Source: CAZDXB01 sp964509335
GTDB lineage: Bacteria > Bacteroidota > Ignavibacteria > Kapaibacteriales > UBA2268
Assembly: GCA_964509335.1 (NCBI GenBank)
Contig: CAZDXB010000042.1
Location: 1 to 20,463, forward strand
Reading direction: 5' to 3'
Length of the DNA stretch: 20,463 nucleotides
The notes under the pieces are model-generated. The model saw only the letters and a list, made by a program, of their open reading frames with translations, ran no database searches and was not told where the DNA came from. The translations under genes and the position numbers were made by a program. Below are positions 13,858 through 20,463 of this stretch, piece by piece. Positions within the stretch are counted from its first letter, which is position 1, and each line of letters begins with the position of its first letter.

Positions 13858-14664
13858 CTACAGAAAAAACAACAAACTAATAGCCATTACGCCCATACCG
13901 GCGACTAAACCGTATATAGATTTGTGTCCCAAATCGTATTCTCTCGCGGTCGGAAGAAGTTCGTCGATAGAAATAAATACCATAATTCCCGCCACGCCCG
14001 AAAAAAGCAGAGCGTAAACAAATTCGTTAAAAAACGGACTCAAAGCCAAATATCCTAATATCCCGCCGGCAGGCTCCGCCAATCCCGAGGAGAAAGAGAG
14101 CCAAAAAGCTTTCTTTTTGTCGCCGGTAGCGTAATAAAGAGGAATAGAAACGGCTATGCCTTCGGGAATGTTATGAATAGCGATAGCGACGGCAATTGAA
14201 GCTCCAATCTTTAAATCCGTCAACGCCGCCATAAAAGTAGCGAGACCTTCCGGAAAATTGTGTATAGCTATAGCGAGAGCCGTAAACAATCCCATCCTAA
14301 GCAATTTTTTATTTTCGGGAGCTTGGTCCATCTCCTCGACGCGCCTCGGCTCGTGAGGATTCTCGTAGGAAGGAATTAATTTATCTATTATCAATATAAC
14401 GGCTATACCGATAAAAAATCCGAACACGGCGTATCCGTTGGCGGTTAATACGCCGTAACTTTCCAGCAAAGCGTCTTTAGCTTTCTGAAAAATTTCGACG
14501 AAAGAAACGTAAATCATTACGCCGGCGGAAAAACCCAAAGACAAAGCCAACAAAGTCTTATTCGTTCTTTTAGCAAAAAACGCTATCGCGCTTCCAATGC
14601 CGGTCGATAGTCCAGCGAAGGTAGTCAATAAAATCGCCGCTAGTAAACTGCCGTGAAGCTCCAT
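13858..14664 (-). CDS. zupT: ZIP-family divalent metal (zinc) transporter, ZupT-like
   Basis: 268 residues, matching bacterial ZupT in length. Inner-membrane uptake of Zn2+ and other divalent ions. About eight hydrophobic helices are visible. The metal-site helices are well preserved: HNFPEG at 135-140 and HNIPEG at 164-169, with LSLGFSAGVMIYVSFVEI earlier and ISIDELLPTA in the last third. The cytoplasmic loop between helices 3 and 4 (about 97-123) is charged and has two His (ENPHEPRR). It lies 8 bases after the flavin-reductase-like gene, so it is probably the last gene of that transcription unit. No Zur-type site is evident because it has no promoter of its own. Confidence 0.95.
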   Translation of the reverse strand: MELHGSLLAAILLTTFAGLSTGIGSAIAFFAKRTNKTLLALSLGFSAGVMIYVSFVEIFQKAKDALLESYGVLTANGYAVFGFFIGIAVILIIDKLIPSYENPHEPRRVEEMDQAPENKKLLRMGLFTALAIAIHNFPEGLATFMAALTDLKIGASIAVAIAIHNIPEGIAVSIPLYYATGDKKKAFWLSFSSGLAEPAGGILGYLALSPFFNEFVYALLFSGVAGIMVFISIDELLPTAREYDLGHKSIYGLVAGMGVMAISLLFFL

Positions 14665-14672
14665 ACTAAAAA

Positions 14673-15236
14673 CTAAAATTCTTTCGTACTAAAACCGCGC
14701 ATAATAACTTTGCCGACCTCGTAATAATTCCGATTCGCCGAATCATAACAGAACGGGGCGACTTTTTCTAATATCGGCTTTCCTTTCTCGTCGAGAATTT
14801 CCTCGTCTGCTATAACATCCATAATCTCCCCGATAAACTGAGTGTGCAAACCAATCTTGACAGTATCCAAGACCTTGCAATGGAGCGACACAGGAAACTC
14901 CTCGACGTAAGGAGCGTTCACGGACTCGCTCTTGACGGGCGTTAGTCCCGTTTTCTCAAACTTATCAACGTCCTCGCCGGAAGCTATACCCGCAAAATCC
15001 GCCTCTTTCGCGTATTTCACGGACGGTATATTAACCGTGTAAGCTTTATTAACCGTCAAATTCTTATAAGTATAAGTAGCCTCTCTCAGAGAAACGCACA
15101 CGCAGGGAGGCTTGCTGCAGCATACCCCGCCCCAAGAAGCCGCCATAATATTCGCTCGATTTTTAATGTTATAACTGCCGATAATAAAAACCGGATGAGG
15201 ATATACCAATGTCGGACGTCCCAAAGATTTTTTCAT
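14673..15236 (-). CDS. Flavin-reductase-like domain protein (DIM6/NTAB type, FMN-binding split barrel)
   Basis: 187 residues from the ATG at 15236, which has AGGA at a 6-base spacing. A start 8 codons earlier would overlap the nitroreductase gene by 10 bases and has no ribosome site. The split-barrel FMN-binding pattern is present: PHPVFIIGSYN, then NIMAASWGGVCCSKPP (phosphate-binding loop), VSLREATYTYKNL and the AYTVNIPS strand. A CC pair and CVC lie close together (about residues 39-48), unusual but without clear function. The family includes flavin reductases and flavoredoxins. It follows a nitroreductase gene by 14 bases, so the pair may share flavin chemistry. Substrate is unknown. Confidence 0.9.
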   Translation of the reverse strand: MKKSLGRPTLVYPHPVFIIGSYNIKNRANIMAASWGGVCCSKPPCVCVSLREATYTYKNLTVNKAYTVNIPSVKYAKEADFAGIASGEDVDKFEKTGLTPVKSESVNAPYVEEFPVSLHCKVLDTVKIGLHTQFIGEIMDVIADEEILDEKGKPILEKVAPFCYDSANRNYYEVGKVIMRGFSTKEF

Positions 15237-15250
15237 ACTCTTTCCTAGCT

Positions 15251-15763
15251 TTATTGCCACTTATTCCAATGTATTTTATCTTCTTTGTATCTATCGACTT
15301 TCTCTTGCTTTTCGTCCGTATAACCTACGGAAATAAGCGAAATCGGTATAATCTTATCCGGCAAATTAAACAATTTTCTCATTCCGTCCATCCTTTTACT
15401 TCTAGGATAAACGCCCAGCCATACAGCGCCTAACCCAAGAGCGCGAGCCGCTATCAATAAGTTCTCCGTCGCCGCCGAGCAATCTACCGGCAAGTATTCC
15501 CTATATCTTTCCGAATCCACTTCGCCGCAAACTAAAATGGCGTGGGAAGCCTTTTTCAGCATATCCGTGTAAGGATGAAAATCCGGTATCTGATTGAGAA
15601 CTTCTCTATCGTCGATAACTATGAAACGCCAAGGCTGCCTGTTTCTTGCCGACGGCGCGCTCATAGCCGCGTCCAACAATATTTTAATTTTTCCCTCTTC
15701 AATCTTTCCGCTTCTGTACTCTCTTACGCTTCGTCTCGTAAAAATCGCTTCTAAAGCGTCCAC
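15251..15763 (-). CDS. Nitroreductase-family FMN oxidoreductase
   Basis: 170 residues with a GTG start at 15763, fixed by GGAGG 4 bases upstream. FMN-dependent NAD(P)H oxidoreductase; family members reduce nitro compounds, quinones or flavins, or have biosynthetic roles. FMN-contact motifs are visible: TRRSVREY at 9-16, APSARNRQPWRF at about 36-47, and ATENLLIAARALGLGAVWLG at about 98-117. It is of the short NfsA/FRP-like class, typically a homodimer. It lies 11 bases after the membrane-protein gene and 14 before the flavin-reductase-like gene, so it is probably co-transcribed with both. The native substrate cannot be inferred. Confidence 0.92.
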   Translation of the reverse strand: MDALEAIFTRRSVREYRSGKIEEGKIKILLDAAMSAPSARNRQPWRFIVIDDREVLNQIPDFHPYTDMLKKASHAILVCGEVDSERYREYLPVDCSAATENLLIAARALGLGAVWLGVYPRSKRMDGMRKLFNLPDKIIPISLISVGYTDEKQEKVDRYKEDKIHWNKWQ

Positions 15764-15774
15764 AAAACCTCCGT

Positions 15775-16611
15775 TTATTTATTCTCAATCGATTCCATTT
15801 TATGCTTCTCTATTTTTCTATAATCTAATTCCGAACCTAACAAACTATGCGGAATTAAATAAACGGCAAGTAAAACCGCCGAAGCTATAATAGCCCAAGT
15901 TCGTTTTGCCTTGTCTTTCGCGATTTGCAAAGCCGCTACCATCCAGACGATAAAAGCGACTATTGTTTTATTGTCCGTTAAATCGCCGCCGAAGGGCCAG
16001 CCGGTCCAATAAGCCCCAAATGAATACTTTTGCATAATCGGACCGAAAATCAACCCTCCTATAAACAAAGAAAAGCAAGTCAGAACAGTATATAAAAACA
16101 CCCTATCGCCGTTAAATATCGCTTCGAATCCAGTTCTAACAGAAAATGTTATAGTCAAGAACATAAACAAAACGTGAAAAAACACGACAGCGCCGGGAAC
16201 GGGGTCTCGAAATCTAATTATCGTCGGATTCTTAACAATTGGCGAAAAGCCTTCGGCTTTCGTCCCTAAATAAATATTATAAATCACTTTGCCTGCCGCC
16301 GGCTGATGCGGTATCTCGGCTACTAAAGTATCGCCCTTTCTTTCCAAGCTCTCTTTGCTCCAGTCGTCGTAGCTTTTATACCTCCTGTATTTAATATACC
16401 CTTTAACGCTCTCATCATCGACTACAATATTTATCCGTTTAGTAAAATCTCCGTCGTTGCTCCTTGGCAAAGTATATTCAATCGTATCGCCGGCGATTAC
16501 TGCATCGCCTTCCGCTGGATAAGTCGGCCCCGTTACTCTTTGGTAAAACACCACGCCAAACATAATTAATACGGACAGCGCCCACAAAATAATGGATTTA
16601 CCGGCTCTCAT
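15775..16611 (-). CDS. Membrane protein of unknown function, periplasmic beta domain plus C-terminal helices
   Basis: 278 residues from the second ATG (16611), which has GGGAG at a 6-base spacing; an ATG two codons earlier lies only 1 base from that site. I do not recognise a family. It has a single N-terminal helix (about 6-24), a roughly 100-residue region of alternating strands (for example KRINIVVDDESVKGYIKYR, then IYNIYLGTKAEG), then about four hydrophobic helices from residue 125 to 255 (PGAVVFFHVLFMFLTITF, FLYTVLTCFSLFIGGLIFG, TIVAFIVWMVAALQIA, AIIASAVLLAVYLIP) and a charged tail. The beta part could be an immunoglobulin-like domain. It lies 4-10 bases after the S41 protease gene, so it is in the same transcript and may be its partner; this is inference. 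Confidence 0.8.
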   Translation of the reverse strand: MRAGKSIILWALSVLIMFGVVFYQRVTGPTYPAEGDAVIAGDTIEYTLPRSNDGDFTKRINIVVDDESVKGYIKYRRYKSYDDWSKESLERKGDTLVAEIPHQPAAGKVIYNIYLGTKAEGFSPIVKNPTIIRFRDPVPGAVVFFHVLFMFLTITFSVRTGFEAIFNGDRVFLYTVLTCFSLFIGGLIFGPIMQKYSFGAYWTGWPFGGDLTDNKTIVAFIVWMVAALQIAKDKAKRTWAIIASAVLLAVYLIPHSLLGSELDYRKIEKHKMESIENK

Positions 16612-16621
16612 TTTCATCTCC

Positions 16622-18217
16622 CTAATTTATTAAGTATTTCGCCCTCGGGACTAACTCAATCGCCCTCCTTACGATATCCGTTTGCGTTTCAATAACGGTG
16701 TTAAACTCGTTCTCGCCGAACAAACAATTAGCCGTTACCGCTTTAATCATTTTCTTAATAAAGCGCTTATCTTTTACGAACATATCCTCGTTCCAAACGT
16801 CTTTGCTGTAAGAAACCCTCTTCAATCCTTCCAGCATACTGTCGCCGACCTCAAAACTTTCGTTAAAACGCTCAAAATCGTCTCCGTATTTGTCGATTAA
16901 CTTATCGTAATTAGCGGCGACATAACTATAAACGTATTCGATAATTATATTCTTTTCGTCGAGAACTCTTGAAAGCAGAGTTATGGTATCGCCCGCCGCG
17001 GCGTAGTCGGGTTTCACGCCCCCACCGCCAATTATCACTCTGCCTTGCGCCGAACGAAATACCGGCAAGCGAGTTTTGCCGCCCAACTCCGATACGGCTT
17101 TATTCACTTTTTCGTAAGTTTCTTTGCCGGTTTTCAATTCCAAAGCTGGATCTACAATGGCTTTTTTCGAACCTCTTTCCCTATCGATTCGTCTGCCCAG
17201 AGGAGTATAATATTGAGCGACGGTCATTTGAAAACCGCTGCTGTCAATCATATTCCAAACCTTTTGAACGCTGCCTTTGCCGTAAGACTCCTCGCCGACG
17301 ATTAATCCTCTATCCAAATCCTGAATCGCGCCCGCTACCAACTCCGCTCCGGACGCGCTTTGTTCGTCTATCAATACAATTAAGGGCAAATTCTCAAAAA
17401 CGCCCCCTTGTTTCGCGGTATATTTATATTTAAATCTAGGATTTCGAGCCTTTGTATAAGTAATTAAAGAACCGCCCGAAACAAATTCGTCGGCGACCTG
17501 AAAAGCTTCTTTAAGATAGCCGCCGGGGTTGCCTCTTAAATTTAGAATGACCGACTCGACATCTTTTTTCAGCAGTTGTTTAGCCGCTTTCTCAAATTCC
17601 TCGACCGTCCTTTTGTTAAAACGCGAAATAGAAATAAAAGCCGTTTTAGTATTTGGTATTACGACTACGGATTTTACGCTAGGAACGAAAAAATTATTTC
17701 TAACAATACTAAGTTTTTCGACGTCGCCGTTCAAACGCTTCAATAACAATTCAACCTCTTCGCCTTTCTCTCCGGCAATTTTCGAGTTGACGTCCTTTAA
17801 ATCGGCGTTCAGAATTGTTTCGCCGTCAATGGCTACAATCCGGTCTCCCGGAACCAGCCCCGCTGAATCCGCCGGACTATTTATTCTCACGTTGTAAATA
17901 GTAGCCGTATCGTTAATATACGTTATGTTCGCTCCTATTCCAACTTGCGAGCCTTCTCCTCTTTCCTTTTTTTTATGCAACTCTTCGGCGGTAAGATAAC
18001 CGCTTTTTGAGTCCAGAACCTTCAAAGCCGCGTTGAAAGCCGCCTCGCTCATCTTGTCGATGTCCGGCTCGTTCGCGTAATTATTGTAAACGGTTCTTAG
18101 TATATATTGGAATTTCTTAGCGTTAAAATCTATTTTTTTTTCAATTGAATCGCTTTGAGCGTTCACGCAATTACAACTTAGTAAAACGAGTATAATTAAC
18201 GGTATTAATCTTCTCAT
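16622..18217 (-). CDS. S41-family C-terminal processing peptidase with PDZ domain
   Basis: 531 residues. An N-terminal signal peptide ends either in an LLSC lipobox (Cys15) or a later signal-peptidase site near NAQS. A helical lead precedes the PDZ domain (about 92-165, with GIGANITYINDTATIY and DSAGLVPGDRIVAIDGE). The S41 protease core follows, with RGNPGGYLKEA at about 228-238, the catalytic serine Ser289 in QSASGAELVAGAIQD, Lys314 in SYGKGSVQ and Gln318. The 25-residue Ser-Lys spacing matches Prc/CtpB. A C-terminal helical domain (about 410-531) is like other long FCB-group CtpA proteins. It cleaves near protein C-termini in the envelope. It follows the TPR membrane gene by 37 bases and precedes the unknown membrane protein. 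Confidence 0.95.
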   Translation of the reverse strand: MRRLIPLIILVLLSCNCVNAQSDSIEKKIDFNAKKFQYILRTVYNNYANEPDIDKMSEAAFNAALKVLDSKSGYLTAEELHKKKERGEGSQVGIGANITYINDTATIYNVRINSPADSAGLVPGDRIVAIDGETILNADLKDVNSKIAGEKGEEVELLLKRLNGDVEKLSIVRNNFFVPSVKSVVVIPNTKTAFISISRFNKRTVEEFEKAAKQLLKKDVESVILNLRGNPGGYLKEAFQVADEFVSGGSLITYTKARNPRFKYKYTAKQGGVFENLPLIVLIDEQSASGAELVAGAIQDLDRGLIVGEESYGKGSVQKVWNMIDSSGFQMTVAQYYTPLGRRIDRERGSKKAIVDPALELKTGKETYEKVNKAVSELGGKTRLPVFRSAQGRVIIGGGGVKPDYAAAGDTITLLSRVLDEKNIIIEYVYSYVAANYDKLIDKYGDDFERFNESFEVGDSMLEGLKRVSYSKDVWNEDMFVKDKRFIKKMIKAVTANCLFGENEFNTVIETQTDIVRRAIELVPRAKYLIN

Positions 18218-18254
18218 AAATCAAATATTTCTTGCTTTACAACGATTTGGCAAA

Positions 18255-20324
18255 TTAGAAATTGATATTCAGTTTATTCATAGTCGCCTTAATATCTTTC
18301 GGCAGTCCTTTTCCCCCGTTTTGTTTATAAGCGTTAAAGTAAGCTTTAAACTGATTTATATTTTTCTTCCTTAAAGCAATTCTCATTAAATTCTGATAAG
18401 CCGGATACATCTTTGGATTAGCGTTAATTGCTCGCTTCCAAGCAATTTCCGCTTGCTCCCAATTTTTTAGAGCGGCGAAAGATAAGCCCATATTATTAAA
18501 AGCGTATGAATTACGCGGGTTTGCGTTTATCACTTTTTGATACGCTCTAATAGCTTGGTTCACCTTTCCTATCTTATACAAAGCGTCTCCGAGGTCTTTA
18601 TTCCATTCGGGATGTTTTCTGTTTCTGCAAGCGTATTGGAACGCTTGAACGGCTTGTTGGAACTTTTTCTGAAGCATTAAAGCTTTGCCTAAATTATAAT
18701 AGGCGATAGTATTCCCGGGATCAATCTTTAGAGCTTTCTTAGCCCATTCCTCCGCTTCCTTAAACTTCTTATCCCTCAAATAACTAGCCGCCATATCTAT
18801 ATACAAATTCTTATTTTTAGGATTCCTTTCGATACCTCTATGGTAAAGCATTCTTGCGGAGTCCAACTTGTCTTCGACTAAATACGCCTTCCCCAAATCC
18901 AAATAGCCTCTCGACTTCCAAGGATACATCTCGGTCATATGACTCCAATAGGTCTTCCTATTACGAAACTCGTCGCGATAAATATAAGAGCGAATTGCAA
19001 AAACTATAATTATCGCCCCCATAATAATAGCGGGAACCGGCTTCCTTAAATCGATTTTATTTGCTTTCAAAACTTCCAGAACGAAAATAATCATACCGAA
19101 CATTACAAGATAAGCCCGATGCTCGGCGTAATCAAAAAAGTCGCCTACGTAAACGATTCTTATAAATAAAGTCGGCGCCAAAAGCAAGATAAACCATAAT
19201 ACCCCGAACCAAGCTTTCCCCTTGTCGATTTTTTTCGATTTGAACAAATAAGCAAGAACCGCTATAATTCCAATTACGCCTGTCGTAATTGTAAACCATT
19301 CGTAACTGGACAGAGCTATCATCTTAACGGGCAAATAAAACTTGCCTATCAAGCAAGGAACGTTCAAATAAGTATAAGCAAGCGCTTCAAACCCAATAGT
19401 ATCCGGATTATCTATACCTTCTATCGCTTTTGACCGCATCATAAACCAAAAAATACCGACCACAAATTGACCGGCGACCACGGCTAAGTATTTCGGATCG
19501 AAAACCTTGCGTTCCCTGTCGTAAAGAACGACGTATGCCAGACAAACGAACGGGAAAAATGCCGCTATCTCCTTTGTAAACAAAGCTATTCCGAAAAATA
19601 TAATATGAAGAACATACGCTATTCCAGATTGAATTCTATCTCTTTCGAAATAGAACAGCAAACATATGAACGACAGCAATATAAAAATGGTAATCAAAGA
19701 GTCGTTCCTACCAGAAATCCAAGAAGCGGCGGGAGTCAAAATCGGATGCACCGCCATAAACATTCCAAATAAAAACGACGGGAAAATCTTGTAGCGGAGC
19801 TTCAACAAAGCGACAAAGATAAACATAGACGCCAACACGTGTAATATAATATTTGTCGCGTGAAAGACCTCCGGCGTTATTTTCTTCGGATTAACAAAAT
19901 CCGGATTTGTATCCGGAAATTGCTGAGCTAATGATATTTGGGTGTCGATTATTATGGATAGATTCAAAATTGGACGATAATAACTAGTACCCATTGTTTT
20001 CTTAAAAACAGTTCCAATGTTTGAAGCGTCTTTGTTTAATCCGTAATAATCTTGGATGAATATATTGTCGTCGCAATAGACTATATCGTAATTAATTGCC
20101 GGATAGTAAATAATCAAAGCCGCGACGGCGATAGCCAAAGCGTAAAGAATTATTTGTCCGAATTCTTTATGGCTGTACTTCTCGTAACTAGGTTTTAAAC
20201 TCCGCTGAGCTTGCTTTGACTTCTTGCTCTTTTGACGCTTACTCTGGTATTTTTTAGCGTTCTTGTATTTCTTTTGATTGGCTTGCGACTTTCTACTTTT
20301 TTGAGAATTTTTTTTGCTACCCAT
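18255..20324 (-). CDS. TMTC-like GT-C membrane protein with C-terminal TPR repeats
   Basis: 689 residues. The N-terminus is highly basic and low in complexity: 18 of the first 45 residues are Lys or Arg. About ten to eleven membrane helices follow (about 57-445), with an acidic pair in the first periplasmic loop (YCDDNIF, Asp85-Asp86), the position of the catalytic or metal-binding acid in GT-C glycosyltransferases. The segment MGTSYYRPILNLSIIIDTQI resembles the TMTC/DUF1736 family. The C-terminal part (about 470-670) is a run of TPRs (YLDLGKAYLVEDKLDSARML, IAYYNLGKALMLQKKFQQAV, YAFNNMGLSFAALKNWEQAE). The likely role is transfer of a lipid-linked sugar to envelope proteins, but the acceptor is unknown. 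It follows the T9SS cargo fragment by 70 bases with only a weak GTGGA-like site. Confidence 0.87.
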   Translation of the reverse strand: MGSKKNSQKSRKSQANQKKYKNAKKYQSKRQKSKKSKQAQRSLKPSYEKYSHKEFGQIILYALAIAVAALIIYYPAINYDIVYCDDNIFIQDYYGLNKDASNIGTVFKKTMGTSYYRPILNLSIIIDTQISLAQQFPDTNPDFVNPKKITPEVFHATNIILHVLASMFIFVALLKLRYKIFPSFLFGMFMAVHPILTPAASWISGRNDSLITIFILLSFICLLFYFERDRIQSGIAYVLHIIFFGIALFTKEIAAFFPFVCLAYVVLYDRERKVFDPKYLAVVAGQFVVGIFWFMMRSKAIEGIDNPDTIGFEALAYTYLNVPCLIGKFYLPVKMIALSSYEWFTITTGVIGIIAVLAYLFKSKKIDKGKAWFGVLWFILLLAPTLFIRIVYVGDFFDYAEHRAYLVMFGMIIFVLEVLKANKIDLRKPVPAIIMGAIIIVFAIRSYIYRDEFRNRKTYWSHMTEMYPWKSRGYLDLGKAYLVEDKLDSARMLYHRGIERNPKNKNLYIDMAASYLRDKKFKEAEEWAKKALKIDPGNTIAYYNLGKALMLQKKFQQAVQAFQYACRNRKHPEWNKDLGDALYKIGKVNQAIRAYQKVINANPRNSYAFNNMGLSFAALKNWEQAEIAWKRAINANPKMYPAYQNLMRIALRKKNINQFKAYFNAYKQNGGKGLPKDIKATMNKLNINF

Positions 20325-20394
20325 TTTCCACTCAAAAATTGCTTAAACAAAAAATCAAAATAACGAATTTTTAAAAAAATAAAAACAATACAGT

Positions 20395-20463
20395 CTATTT
20401 AATGATAACAAATTTACCGGTCAACTTCTTTTCCGCCTCCGTAGTAAAAATATAAACTCCGCT
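20395..20463 (-). CDS. C-terminal end of a protein with a T9SS (Por) sorting domain, partial
   Basis: The last 22 codons and a TAG stop are in the window; the rest lies beyond the right edge. The visible end reads SGVYIFTTEAE, then KKLTGKFVIIK. This is the beta-strand pattern of type A C-terminal sorting domains (SGVY...K.V..K), which direct proteins through the type IX secretion system in the FCB group. The passenger domain is unknown. No terminator is seen between it and the next gene (70 bases). Confidence 0.7.
   Translation of the reverse strand, partial: SGVYIFTTEAEKKLTGKFVIIK

Noticed and set aside
16969..17433. 154-codon plus-strand open frame inside the S41 protease gene
   Set aside because: It is antisense to conserved catalytic segments, has Arg/Pro/Leu-rich composition typical of a shadow frame, and has no Shine-Dalgarno.

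Overview
The window reads as a chromosomal stretch from a member of the Fibrobacterota-Chlorobiota-Bacteroidota (FCB) group. The main clue is the C-terminal fragment at the right edge (20395-20463), which looks like a type IX secretion (Por) sorting domain. The bases are AT-rich, and several starts carry strong Shine-Dalgarno sites (for example AGGAGG before 5616 and GGAGG before 7591 and 15763). That fits an Ignavibacteria/Kapabacteria-like lineage better than a classical Bacteroidales or Flavobacteriales genome, but the finer placement is inference. All genes are on the minus strand except one toxin-antitoxin pair at 7731-8380, so most of the window is transcribed from right to left.

Region 1 (1-7649, minus) is an arsenic-type gene cluster. 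In transcription order it holds an ArsR repressor, an ACR3 arsenite exporter, a periplasmic thioredoxin-like lipoprotein, a small HesB/IscA-like protein with CC...CC cysteines, an alginate-export-family outer-membrane barrel, a DUF169 protein with five cysteines, and a complete TolC/adaptor/RND efflux set whose RND permease runs off the left edge. Spacing is tight, with 4-base overlaps at two junctions. Two copies of one operator-like sequence (ATTTCGA-N6-TCAAAAT) sit in front of arsR and acr3. I infer that ArsR controls both promoters and that inner-membrane arsenite export is linked to a thiol/redox and tripartite envelope-export module.

Region 2 (7671-8380, plus) is a vapBC-type toxin-antitoxin pair with a promoter and a palindromic operator. 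The toxin has lysine where PIN ribonucleases normally have a catalytic glutamate, so it may be inactive.

Region 3 (8403-13505, minus) is a sensory region. It holds a single-domain response regulator, a very large methyl-accepting chemotaxis protein (Cache, multiple HAMP modules, a cysteine-bearing PAS domain, signalling domain, acidic tail) closed by a clear intrinsic terminator, then a glycosyltransferase-2/TPR protein.

The 352-base gap at 13506-13857 carries two REP-like palindromes and a separate inverted repeat.

Region 4 (13858-20463, minus) is a compact run of housekeeping or envelope genes: the end of a T9SS cargo protein, a TMTC-like GT-C membrane protein with TPRs, an S41 C-terminal processing protease, an unrecognised membrane protein, a nitroreductase, a flavin-reductase-fold protein and a ZupT-like zinc transporter. 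I saw no rRNA, tRNA, CRISPR array, IS transposase or integrase.
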